NCBI RefSeq assembly: GCF_014656195.1
Contig: NZ_BNBY01000018.1
Location: 71,375 to 135,374 of the forward strand
DNA: 64,000 nucleotides
Source of the DNA: Kitasatospora xanthocidica
GTDB taxonomy: Bacteria; Actinomycetota; Actinomycetes; Streptomycetales; Streptomycetaceae
Direction: 5' to 3'
The position numbers were made by a program, and so were the translations under genes. This document shows, piece after piece, positions 57,565 to 64,000 of this stretch (within the stretch, counting starts at the first letter, position 1; each line of letters opens with the position of its first letter). The notes under the pieces are model-generated. The model worked only from the letters and a program-made list of their open reading frames with translations. It was not told where the DNA came from and did no database searches.

Positions 57565-58071
57565 TCAGTCCCTCTCAGCCCCCAGCAGGTCCAGCGCCCG
57601 CGTCCAGCTGTACGACCCCGGCACGAAGTCCGCGACCCGCACCCCCATCCGCCGCAGCTTCGCCAGGCTCTCCTCGTACGCGGGGTGCGCCGCCTGCGCC
57701 GGGCTCAGGCAGGGCTGCACCGCCACCGGGACGCCCCAGCCGTACGACTCGCAGAGGATGCCGAGCGCGAGCGTGTCCGAGATGCCCAGGACCCACTTGT
57801 TGATCGTGTTGAACGTCGCCGGGGAGACCACGATCGCGTCCGGATCCGGCAGCGGCCGCGGGTCGCCCGGCTTCCGCCACGCGGACCGGATCGGAAACCC
57901 CGTCTGCGCCGTGATCGCATCGGCGTCGATGAACCCCATCGCGTTCGGCGTCGCCACCACCCCCACGTCCCAGCCCCGCTCCTGCGCGGCCGCGACCAAC
58001 TCCCCCACCCCACCGGCCACTCCGGCCGCGCACACCACGACGTACAGCACCGGCTTCCGCACTTCCGACAC
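57565..58071 (-). CDS. Flavoprotein (HFCD/PPC decarboxylase-like)
   Basis: Predicted 168-residue FMN-binding protein of the HFCD type. Segments are VLYVVVCAAGVAGGVGELVA, AIVVSPATFNTINKWVLGIS and GVPVAVQPCLSPAQAAHP. The family includes phosphopantothenoylcysteine decarboxylase and peptide cysteine decarboxylases of RiPP pathways. The usual catalytic His after the first strand is not evident, so activity may differ. GTG at 58071 with no strong ribosome site. It is divergent from the HAD gene with 56 bp between. Confidence 0.82.
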   Translation of the reverse strand: MSEVRKPVLYVVVCAAGVAGGVGELVAAAQERGWDVGVVATPNAMGFIDADAITAQTGFPIRSAWRKPGDPRPLPDPDAIVVSPATFNTINKWVLGISDTLALGILCESYGWGVPVAVQPCLSPAQAAHPAYEESLAKLRRMGVRVADFVPGSYSWTRALDLLGAERD

Positions 58072-58127
58072 CCCTGGATTCCCCTCTCCCGACCCACCTG
58101 CGGATCCCAGAACAGTAAGCTGCCCGC

Positions 58128-58763
58128 ATGGTGCGCTCCGTGGTCTTCGACATCGGCGAGACGCTCATCTCCGACGACCGCTACTGGTCCGACTGGGCTC
58201 GCTGGCTCGGCGTCTCACCCCACCTCATGTCCGCCCTCGTCGGTGCCGTGGTGGCCCAGGGCCGCGACAACGCCGACGCCATCCGCATCCTCCGCCCGGG
58301 CGCCGACATCGCCGCCGAATGGCGCGCCCGCCGGGCCGCCGGCCACGGCGAACACCTCGACGAGACCGACCTCTACCCCGACGTCCGCCCCGCCCTCCGC
58401 CGCCTGCGCGAGGCGGGTCTGTGGGTCGGCATCGCGGGCAACCAGCCCGCCGCCGTCTCCGGCCTGCTCACCGGCCTGGCGGTACCCGCCGACGCCATCG
58501 CCACCTCCGCCGAGTGGGGCGTCTCCAAACCGTCGGCGGGCTTCTTCGACCGCATCCTCACCTGGGCCCCCGGCGCACCGCACGAGATCCTCTACGTCGG
58601 CGACCACCCCGCCAACGACATCACCCCCGCCCGCAAAATGGGTCTCCGCACCGCCCACCTCCGCCGAGGCCACATCGGCCTCACCGCCCAGGCCCCCGAA
58701 GCGGATTGGACCGTCGACTCCCTCACCACCCTCGCCGACCTCCTCACCGCCGCCACACCGTAG
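58128..58763 (+). CDS. HAD-superfamily protein with variant motif I
   Basis: Predicted 211-residue HAD-fold protein. Motif I reads VVFDIGETLISDD: the nucleophile Asp is present but the second Asp of DxD is replaced by Gly, which argues against ordinary phosphatase action. Motif II is GIAGNQP (Thr/Ser replaced), motif III KPSAGFFDRI and motif IV LYVGDHPANDI. The cap is helical (about 20-90). It may be a phosphatase-like hydrolase with changed chemistry, or inactive. ATG at 58128. Confidence 0.8.
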   Translation: MVRSVVFDIGETLISDDRYWSDWARWLGVSPHLMSALVGAVVAQGRDNADAIRILRPGADIAAEWRARRAAGHGEHLDETDLYPDVRPALRRLREAGLWVGIAGNQPAAVSGLLTGLAVPADAIATSAEWGVSKPSAGFFDRILTWAPGAPHEILYVGDHPANDITPARKMGLRTAHLRRGHIGLTAQAPEADWTVDSLTTLADLLTAATP

Positions 58764-58767
58764 ACCG

Positions 58768-59238
58768 TCACAGCCGCCCCACCCCGAGATCGGCGTGCAC
58801 CACCTTCCCGAAGGACTCCACCGCCACCCCCCAACGCCCCCGGGTGAGCGCGTGGATCAACGCCAACCCCCGATGCCCCTCCTCGTCACACCCCGCAACC
58901 ATCAGCACCGGCAACGTCCGAGAGCCGTCCCGCACCGCCACCCGCACCGTCCGGTCCGTGACACGGCGGACGGAGACGGTCATCCGCGTCAGACACCCCG
59001 TCTTCACCGCGTTCGCCACCAGCTCACTGACAATCAGTTCCGCCGTGTCCACCAGCTCCGGCAGTTCCCATTCACTCAACTTCTCCCGCACCACCCGCCG
59101 GGCCGCAGCCGCCGACGAGGGCAGATACGGCAGGAGAGCCGTAGCCGGGAGGGGCTTCCGGCCTGGAGGTGCAACCGGCAGGACCCGCAGGGGACAGCGG
59201 GCCACTACACGTTTCGGCTCGACGGGTTGACTCGTCAC
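58768..59238 (-). CDS. ATP-binding protein (HATPase_c_2, anti-sigma-like)
   Basis: Predicted 156-residue GHKL-fold protein, second of its type in the window. N box: AELIVSELVANAVKTG; D box: VRVAVRDGSRTLP, with G2 box HRGLALIHALTRGRWG. It has a Pro/Arg-rich N-terminus (about 1-35). GTG at 59238 has GAGGAG 6-8 nt upstream; the open frame to 59286 is not needed. It is divergent from the XRE-TPR gene at 59387, with a 29-bp palindrome between them. Such pairs resemble the anti-sigma/XRE sets at 28725-30416. Confidence 0.82.
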   Translation of the reverse strand: MTSQPVEPKRVVARCPLRVLPVAPPGRKPLPATALLPYLPSSAAAARRVVREKLSEWELPELVDTAELIVSELVANAVKTGCLTRMTVSVRRVTDRTVRVAVRDGSRTLPVLMVAGCDEEGHRGLALIHALTRGRWGVAVESFGKVVHADLGVGRL

Positions 59239-59311
59239 AGGTTGCTCCTCAGTGGGATCGGGGGCCTCGCCGCTCACCCAACCCACTGCCGCCCCACTCC
59301 AAGGACTCCGA

Positions 59312-59340
59312 TCCGGTGACTCCGAGTCGGAGTCACCGGA
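59312..59340. promoter_or_regulatory. 29-bp perfect palindrome, candidate operator
   Basis: TCCGGTGACTCCGA (59312-59325), one G, then TCGGAGTCACCGGA (59327-59340): a perfect 14-bp inverted repeat. An additional ACTCCGA lies just upstream at 59305-59311. It sits 46 bp before the XRE-TPR start and 73 bp from the ATPase start, so both promoters could be controlled. Confidence 0.7.
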
Positions 59341-59386
59341 CTCTCCGTGGCCGTAGGATCGAGTCCCGCATCCGAGGGAGCGAGCA

Positions 59387-60646
59387 GTGGACCGTCATCC
59401 GGACCCGCGTCAGATCATCGCGGGCCTCCTCGACAACCAGCGCTTCCTGGCAGCGTGTGCGGCTCGCGACATGGGAACCGTATTCCGCCTCCTGAACTCC
59501 CGCGGCGTCAGCACCCGTCGTCTGGCCGCGACCGTCGACATCACCCAAGGCAGGCTCTACGACTACCTGAACGGCAAGACCCGTGTGGAGAAGCTTGCGA
59601 TGTTCGAGCAGATCTCCGACGCGCTCCACATCCCCGGCCGTCTCCTCGGCCTCGCCCGACGGCCCTGGGAACCACCGATCTCCCCGTCCGGGCCACCAGC
59701 GCCCGTCTCCTGCCACCCTGCGGCCGACGACCTCACCGCTCTGGAGGCCTTCCGCGCCGCCGACCGGCAGACCGGAGGCGGTCGGCTCTATTCCGCAGTC
59801 CTCCGACACCTGTCCGGTCACGTGGCCCCCCGCCTGGTCGACGTCGGCAGTAGTCCTCGGGTGTTCGCCACCGCCGCAGCGCTCACCGAGATGGCCGGGT
59901 GGATGGCGCACGACTCGGGCCGTGACGAGATCGCCGCGCACCACTTCACCAGGGCGTTCGCGCTCGCGAAAGCAGCGGGCGACCCGTCGCTGGCTGCCCA
60001 CGTCGCCGCCAGCACCAGCCACCTGGCCCTCCAGGACGGCGATCCGTCCACGGCCGCCCACTGGGCGACGGCCGGCATCGGCCTTGCCCGCCAAGGCCCT
60101 CACCTGCCGAATCTGGTGGCCCGCCTGCACGCCGCACTGGCCCGGGCGCTCGCCGCCTCCGGCCAATCCGGCTCCGCCGTCCGCTCACTCGATCTCGCCC
60201 GAGCAGCCCTCACCGTCCGGGCCGACGAGTCGCACCCGTGGTTGAGCCCGTTCGACCTCGCAACCCTCGCCGGCGATTCAACGCTGGTCTTCGCAGACCT
60301 CGGACGGCACGCCGACGCCCTCCGATCTGCCGAGCAGGCAGTAGCCCTCCGCGAGGAGGGCCGCACGCGTTCGCTGGCCTTCAGTCGGATCTCCCTTGCC
60401 CGCGCCCACGTCCAGTGCGGCAACCTGGACGCTGCGGTGTCGGTCGGCACCGACCTCCTCGCCACCAGCCCCACCCTCGGATCCGTACGGGTCGTCGACC
60501 AACTCGCCGATCTCGCCGGACTACTCCGCAGGCACCATGACTACGCCCCCGTGCGGGGATACCTGGCACGATTCGATGAAGCGAGCAGGACGCGACTGCT
60601 CCTGCTCGCCGACATCATCCCGGAGCCACGGGGAGGTTCATCGTGA
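59387..60646 (+). CDS. XRE regulator with TPR-like region
   Basis: Predicted 419-residue regulator. Helix-turn-helix at about 35-90 (VSTRRLAATVDITQGRLYDY then LNGKTRVEKLAMFEQISDAL), followed by helical repeats to the end (ALALAKAAGDPSLAAHVAAS-like segments and LGRHADALRSAEQAVALREE). The TPR half suggests sensing of a peptide or protein. GTG at 59387 has GGGAGCGAG upstream. Its stop overlaps the Nudix gene start (GTGA), so the XRE protein and the Nudix enzyme are cotranslated. Likely autoregulated through the palindrome at 59312. Confidence 0.83.
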   Translation: MDRHPDPRQIIAGLLDNQRFLAACAARDMGTVFRLLNSRGVSTRRLAATVDITQGRLYDYLNGKTRVEKLAMFEQISDALHIPGRLLGLARRPWEPPISPSGPPAPVSCHPAADDLTALEAFRAADRQTGGGRLYSAVLRHLSGHVAPRLVDVGSSPRVFATAAALTEMAGWMAHDSGRDEIAAHHFTRAFALAKAAGDPSLAAHVAASTSHLALQDGDPSTAAHWATAGIGLARQGPHLPNLVARLHAALARALAASGQSGSAVRSLDLARAALTVRADESHPWLSPFDLATLAGDSTLVFADLGRHADALRSAEQAVALREEGRTRSLAFSRISLARAHVQCGNLDAAVSVGTDLLATSPTLGSVRVVDQLADLAGLLRRHHDYAPVRGYLARFDEASRTRLLLLADIIPEPRGGSS

Positions 60647-61161
60647 GGCCCGTACCCACCGACGCCGATGCCTGGAACGCCTACCTCGCCGAGGGCAACG
60701 CGAAACAGGCCCGCAAGCGCGTCTCCGCCGACGTCATCCTGCGTGACGATCGCGGCCGCGTCCTCACCGTCAACCCGACCTACAAGGAGGGCTGGGACCT
60801 ACCCGGCGGCATGGCCGAAGCCGACGAGCCGCCCGACCGTGCCGCCGTTCGCGAGCTGAGAGAGGAACTGGGTCTCACCATCACCGTCCGCCACCTCCTC
60901 GTCGTGGACTGGGTTGCGCCGCACGGGCCTTGGGACGACCAGCTCGCCTTCATCTTCGACGCCGGCACCCTCTCCCCCACGATCGCCGCCACCCTCCGCC
61001 CGCACGACGACGAACTCTCCGAAGCCCTCTTCCTCCCGGGCCCCGAGGCAGCCGCCCGACTCCGGCCCCGCCAACGCGCCCGCCTCCAGGCCGCGCTGCG
61101 AGCACTCGCCGACGGCCAGACCCGCTATCTACACAACGGAGCAGAGCCGTGGCAGATTTGA
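60643..61161 (+). CDS. Nudix hydrolase
   Basis: Predicted 172-residue Nudix enzyme. The Nudix box reads GGMAEADEPPDRAAVRELRE followed by ELGL, with all metal Glu residues. Preceding VSADVILRDDRGRVLTVNPT and YKEGWDLPGG give the usual strand order. Substrate unknown; in this operon a nucleotide- or sugar-nucleotide pool role next to an HD phosphohydrolase is plausible. GTG at 60643 overlaps the XRE stop, and the gene overlaps the next (HD) gene by 13 nt. Confidence 0.88.
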   Translation: MRPVPTDADAWNAYLAEGNAKQARKRVSADVILRDDRGRVLTVNPTYKEGWDLPGGMAEADEPPDRAAVRELREELGLTITVRHLLVVDWVAPHGPWDDQLAFIFDAGTLSPTIAATLRPHDDELSEALFLPGPEAAARLRPRQRARLQAALRALADGQTRYLHNGAEPWQI

Positions 61162-61751
61162 ACCGATCCGACGACGACACTCAGGCGAAGGGCACCGCCG
61201 GCTATCTCCTCGAAATGGGGATGCTCAAGCGCGCGAAGCGGTCCGGCTGGTGGATAGCCGGGGTGAAGGATCCGGAGACGATTGCCGAACACTCGTTCCG
61301 TGCCGGCGTCGTCGGGGCGGTGCTCGCGATGATGGAGGGCGCCGACCCGGCCAAGGTCGCGCTGCTCTGCCTCTTCCATGACACCCAGGAGACCCGGATC
61401 GGCGACATCCCGCACATCGGGCGCCGCTACCTCACCGCCGCCTCCAACGAGCGGGTGACCGCCGACCAGGTCAGCGCCGCGCACCCGGCCGTCGCCGAGG
61501 GCGTCCAGCGGGTCGTCGCGGAGTACGAGAACGCCGACTCCCTCGAGGTCGTCGTCGCGCACGACGCCGACAAGCTGGAGTGCCTGCTCCAGGCCGTCGA
61601 GTACCGCGAGCAGGGCTACCGCAACATCCAGCCGTGGATCGACAGCAGCCTGGCCGGGCTGAAGACCGAGTCCGCCCGCCAACTGGCCGAAGCCGCCTTG
61701 ACGATGACGTCGTTGGAGTGGCAGAAGGTGTACCTCCCGACCGAAGGGTGA
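61149..61751 (+). CDS. HD-domain phosphohydrolase (YfbR-like)
   Basis: Predicted 200-residue metal-dependent phosphohydrolase. The HD motif residues are in TIAEHSFRAGVVGAVLAM and LLCLFHDTQETRIGDIPH, and the last Asp in VVAHDADKLECLLQAVEYRE. This is the pattern of YfbR-type 5'-deoxynucleotidases, which act on nucleoside monophosphates. GTG at 61149 lies inside the Nudix stop region (13-nt overlap), and the open frame from 60930 is a shadow. Together with the Nudix enzyme it suggests nucleotide-pool cleanup or a nucleotide signal. Confidence 0.85.
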   Translation: MADLNRSDDDTQAKGTAGYLLEMGMLKRAKRSGWWIAGVKDPETIAEHSFRAGVVGAVLAMMEGADPAKVALLCLFHDTQETRIGDIPHIGRRYLTAASNERVTADQVSAAHPAVAEGVQRVVAEYENADSLEVVVAHDADKLECLLQAVEYREQGYRNIQPWIDSSLAGLKTESARQLAEAALTMTSLEWQKVYLPTEG

Positions 61752-61756
61752 CAGTC

Positions 61757-62113
61757 ATGACCGAGGACGGCCGGATCTTCCGTGAGGCGTGGATCGCCGG
61801 GGTGCTCAAACACTTCCCGGGCGAGCCGAAGCCCGGCTACGTCGCCCCCTGGTCGGACACGCCCGACTGGGAACGGGCTTCCGCAGCCGCCGTGTTCGGG
61901 CAGGTCCGAGACTTCGTGGCCGTCAGTGCCGGCGCCACCGCGAAGCTGACCCGGGAGCAGAAGGGCCGCTTCGTCGCCACCTGCTGGATCGCCCAGATCC
62001 ACAAGCACATCGACGACCCCAAGCCCGGCTACGTCGCCGACTGGGACGACCTGCCCAAGTGGCAGCAGGAGACTGACGCCGACATCTTCGAAACCATCGA
62101 GCGGCAGGTCTGA
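61757..62113 (+). CDS. Protein of two tandem copies of one module
   Basis: Predicted 118-residue protein consisting of two copies of a module of about 50 residues: the first has WIAGVLKHFPGEPKPGYVAP and the second WIAQIHKHIDDPKPGYVADW, both followed by D-x-P-x-W and an Ala-x-[IV]-F helix. I do not recognise a family. It follows the HD gene by 5 bp and is probably part of the XRE/Nudix/HD operon. The ATG at 61757 is used; a GTG at 61748 is alternative. It ends just before a very strong terminator. Confidence 0.7.
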   Translation: MTEDGRIFREAWIAGVLKHFPGEPKPGYVAPWSDTPDWERASAAAVFGQVRDFVAVSAGATAKLTREQKGRFVATCWIAQIHKHIDDPKPGYVADWDDLPKWQQETDADIFETIERQV

Positions 62114-62115
62114 GG

Positions 62116-62167
62116 CGGTTCTCCGTGCTCGCCCCTGCGGCTCCGCAGGGGCGAGCACGGAGAACCG
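62116..62167 (+). terminator. Very strong terminator
   Basis: A perfect 25-bp inverted repeat (62116-62140 and 62143-62167, 2-nt nominal loop; effective stem about 22 bp) starting 2 bp after the operon's last stop codon. It contains CGGTTCTCCGTGCTCGCCCC and its complement. Confidence 0.9.
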
Positions 62168-62269
62168 GTCCCCGGCCGTAAATCGGTTGACCGGGGCGGG
62201 CGCAGGGCTGGACTGTGGCGCAGGTGCCGCAGGTCGTGGTGCCGGGTTGCAGGGGAGGCGGCACAAGCG

Positions 62270-63496
62270 ATGGAGATTCGTTCCACCACCGACCAGGATC
62301 TCGGGGTCTTCGTCGACACCGTCCATGCCGCGTTCGGGCGTTTCCCGGAGACTCCGGCCGAGGACGGCGGTGGGTTGTGGTGGTCGGCGCTGGAGATGGA
62401 CCGTGCGCTGCTGGCCGTCGCGCCGGGCGGGAAGCCGGTGGGTACCGCCTCCGCGTACTCCTTCGAGCTCACCCTGCCCGGGGAGGTCGTCGTCCCGGTG
62501 GCGGGCATCAGTTGTGTCGGTGTGCTGCCGTCGCACCGGCGTCGGGGCGTGCTCACGGCGATGATGCGGCATCAGCTCGCGGAGCTGCGGGAGCGGGGGG
62601 AGTTCCTGTCCGTCCTGCTGGCTTCCGAGGCGGGGATCTACGGGCGGTTCGGCTACGGGCCGGCGACGTACACCACGCAACGGCTGACGGTGTCGCGCCG
62701 GGAGGGTGACTTCGCCGTCCCCCGGGCGGCGCGCGGAGCGGCTGGGGCTGCCGCGACGGGTTCGGTCGAGGTACTACGGCGGTCGGAGTGCGGGGAGGTC
62801 CTGGAGGAGGTCTACGACCGGTACCGCCGGGCGCAGCCGGGCGCGTTGTCGCGGCCGCACCGGTGGTGGGCCTTGGGCGCGGGGCAGCCGCCGGTCGCCC
62901 GGGCGCCGCGTTACGTGGCCGTGCACCGGGATGCGGACGGTGTCGCGGACGGGTACGCCAGCTACTCGGTCGGCGATGACACCCTGTCGGTCGACGAGAC
63001 GATCACCACGGACGACGCGGTCGCCACGGCTCTGGCCCGGTTCCTGCTCGACCACGACCTGGTCACGAAGGTGGTGTTCAAGCATGTCGCGCCCGAGCAT
63101 CCGCTGCGCTGGCAGCTCTCGGACTTCCGTGCCGGCCAGCTGAGCGGCGACACCGACTGGCTCTGGGTGCGGCTGCTGGACGTGCCGCGTGCGCTGACCT
63201 CGCGCGGGTGGTTCGCCGACGGGGAGCTCGTGCTGGACGTGGACGACCCGTTCCTCGGGGAGCACGGCCGCTACCTGCTGACCGTCCGGGACGGCAAGGC
63301 CGAGTGCGTCGTGACCGAGCGGGAGCCCGATCTGTCCTTGGACATCCGCGACTTGGGTGCGGTCTACCTGGGTGGGACGACCCCGGGCACGCTGGTGCGG
63401 GCCGGGCACGTGCTGGCTCACCGTCCGGGCGCGGCCGCCCTGGCCGACGCGCTGTTCCGTGGCGATCGCGCGCCGCACTGTCTGCACTGGTTCTGA
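62270..63496 (+). CDS. eis: Eis-like GNAT N-acetyltransferase
   Basis: Predicted 408-residue acetyltransferase of the Eis type, which acetylates amines on aminoglycosides, lysines or polyamines. The N-terminal GNAT domain contains the acetyl-CoA loop VLPSHRRRGVLTAMMRHQLA (about 85-104), then a second GNAT-like domain and a C-terminal SCP-like domain. The chain ends in HCLHWF; in Eis enzymes the free carboxylate of the C-terminal Phe serves as general base, so this end is diagnostic. The ATG at 62270 is preceded by GGGAGGCGG. It stands alone after the strong terminator. Confidence 0.88.
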   Translation: MEIRSTTDQDLGVFVDTVHAAFGRFPETPAEDGGGLWWSALEMDRALLAVAPGGKPVGTASAYSFELTLPGEVVVPVAGISCVGVLPSHRRRGVLTAMMRHQLAELRERGEFLSVLLASEAGIYGRFGYGPATYTTQRLTVSRREGDFAVPRAARGAAGAAATGSVEVLRRSECGEVLEEVYDRYRRAQPGALSRPHRWWALGAGQPPVARAPRYVAVHRDADGVADGYASYSVGDDTLSVDETITTDDAVATALARFLLDHDLVTKVVFKHVAPEHPLRWQLSDFRAGQLSGDTDWLWVRLLDVPRALTSRGWFADGELVLDVDDPFLGEHGRYLLTVRDGKAECVVTEREPDLSLDIRDLGAVYLGGTTPGTLVRAGHVLAHRPGAAALADALFRGDRAPHCLHWF

Positions 63497-63517
63497 GTCG
63501 GCTGGACACTCCGACGG

Positions 63518-63532
63518 CCCGGCGGCGCCGGG
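63518..63532. terminator. Stem-loop between convergent genes
   Basis: CCCGGCG-G-CGCCGGG (63518-63524 with 63526-63532) lies 22 bp after the Eis-like stop, between it and the minus-strand repeat protein. Confidence 0.5.
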
Positions 63533-63539
63533 GAGTCGT

Positions 63540-64000
63540 TCACGCGTGGGCGCTGACCCGGCCGCCGGCCGAGAGCACGATGTAGACGCCGTTGGCGTCG
63601 ACGCCGACGTCGTGCCCGTTGGTCTCCAGCGTGGCGTACACCGCGTTGTCCATGCCGAGGATGTCCGCGCGGTACTTGAGCTCGCCGAGCTTGGTGACCT
63701 TGACCGTCCAGTCGCCCGCGACCTTGAAGGTGCCGGTGCCCTCGTGCGCGCCGCCCATCCAGGCGTGGACCGTGCCGTCCAGCGAGAGCACGATGAACAT
63801 GTCGTTGGCGTCGAGTCCGGCGTCGTGCTCCTTGGCTTCCAGCGTGGCGAGGACGTCTCCGCCGTGGACGATCTTGGCGACGAAGTGCTGGGGGGCGACT
63901 TCCCGGATCTCGGCGGTGCTGCCGTCGGGCAGGGTCTGGGTGCGGGCCGGGGAGGTCGCCTTGCCGGCGGGCGGCGGGGTGCTGGTGCGGCGCGCGCTGG
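63540..64000 (-). CDS. Repeat protein, partial (5' end beyond window)
   Basis: C-terminal part (at least 153 residues) of a protein whose reading frame stays open to the window edge. It contains repeated units of about 35-40 residues: ATLEAKEHDAGLDANDMFIV-type and later ATLETNGHDVGVDANGVYIV, i.e. [VL]-x-ATLE-x3-HD-x-G-x-DAN-x3-IVLS-x2-G-x-V-x-A. A further unit lies upstream (EVAPQHFVAKIVHGGDVLAT), with a Thr/Pro/Ala-rich stretch before it. No family is recognised; the repeats and linker suggest a cell-surface or secreted protein. Confidence 0.7.
   Translation of the reverse strand, partial: SARRTSTPPPAGKATSPARTQTLPDGSTAEIREVAPQHFVAKIVHGGDVLATLEAKEHDAGLDANDMFIVLSLDGTVHAWMGGAHEGTGTFKVAGDWTVKVTKLGELKYRADILGMDNAVYATLETNGHDVGVDANGVYIVLSAGGRVSAHA

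Noticed and set aside
1..64000. CRISPR array, IS elements, tRNA or rRNA genes
   Set aside because: No regularly spaced repeat pattern, no transposase sequence and no tRNA-like clover sequence was seen; the tandem repeats found are short and gene-internal or promoter-proximal.

Overview
The window is high-GC actinobacterial chromosome. Third codon positions are almost all G or C, GTG and TTG starts are common, 4-nt ATGA/GTGA start-stop overlaps are frequent, and the gene families are typical of Streptomyces/Kitasatospora (Scr1-type XRE + DUF397 pairs, Tat signals, LacI-controlled sugar ABC systems). I place it in Streptomycetaceae. I see no tRNA, rRNA, insertion sequence, phage gene or CRISPR array. 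No function was checked by a database search; calls rest on motifs, gene order and family knowledge.

Layout. 1-4850 (minus): a small accessory cluster of a dikinase-like PEP-utilizing protein, an ATP-grasp ligase and a GT1 glycosyltransferase, with a perfect palindrome just upstream. 5391-11735 (plus): secreted M14 carboxypeptidase, asparaginase, Tat-exported DUF4185 protein, then a coupled glycerophosphodiesterase/MFS pair. 11785-15972 (minus): a class IV-type lanthipeptide operon (LanL, a 43-residue precursor, an extra stand-alone LanC). 16146-23080: DUF4253 protein, a triple-Nudix protein, a membrane XRE regulator, a secreted six-repeat cysteine protein, and a CGNR regulator divergent from an FAD monooxygenase. 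23119-26917 (minus): NarL-type two-component system and an ABC-2 exporter. 27215-30416: hypothetical genes and a WhiJ/BldB-like set (ATPase, small proteins, Scr1-XRE, DUF397). 30465-34319: an ATP-grasp RiPP (graspetide) locus with XRE regulator, precursor, ligase and PIMT-like methyltransferase.

35183-53107 is the most coherent region and reads as an N-glycan utilization locus: secreted GH85 endo-beta-N-acetylglucosaminidase, a LacI repressor with two matching operators, a CUT1-type ABC importer (binding protein and two permeases), a GH5 enzyme resembling beta-mannosidases, two GH38 alpha-mannosidases, a ROK sugar kinase and the remnant of a mannose-6-phosphate isomerase gene. The proposed route is: GH85 cuts the chitobiose core outside the cell, the transporter imports the oligosaccharide, the GH38 enzymes remove alpha-mannose, the GH5 enzyme splits Man-beta-GlcNAc, and the kinase phosphorylates the released sugar.

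53126-64000: DUF2267 protein, a hotdog thioesterase with a small partner, DUF6528-like propeller protein, FAD oxidoreductase, flavoprotein, HAD protein, a second ATPase/XRE-TPR divergent pair with a 29-bp palindrome, Nudix and HD hydrolases, a protein made of two copies of one module, an Eis-like acetyltransferase and a repeat protein cut by the window edge. A recurring oddity is short in-frame tandem repeats in linkers of otherwise conserved genes.
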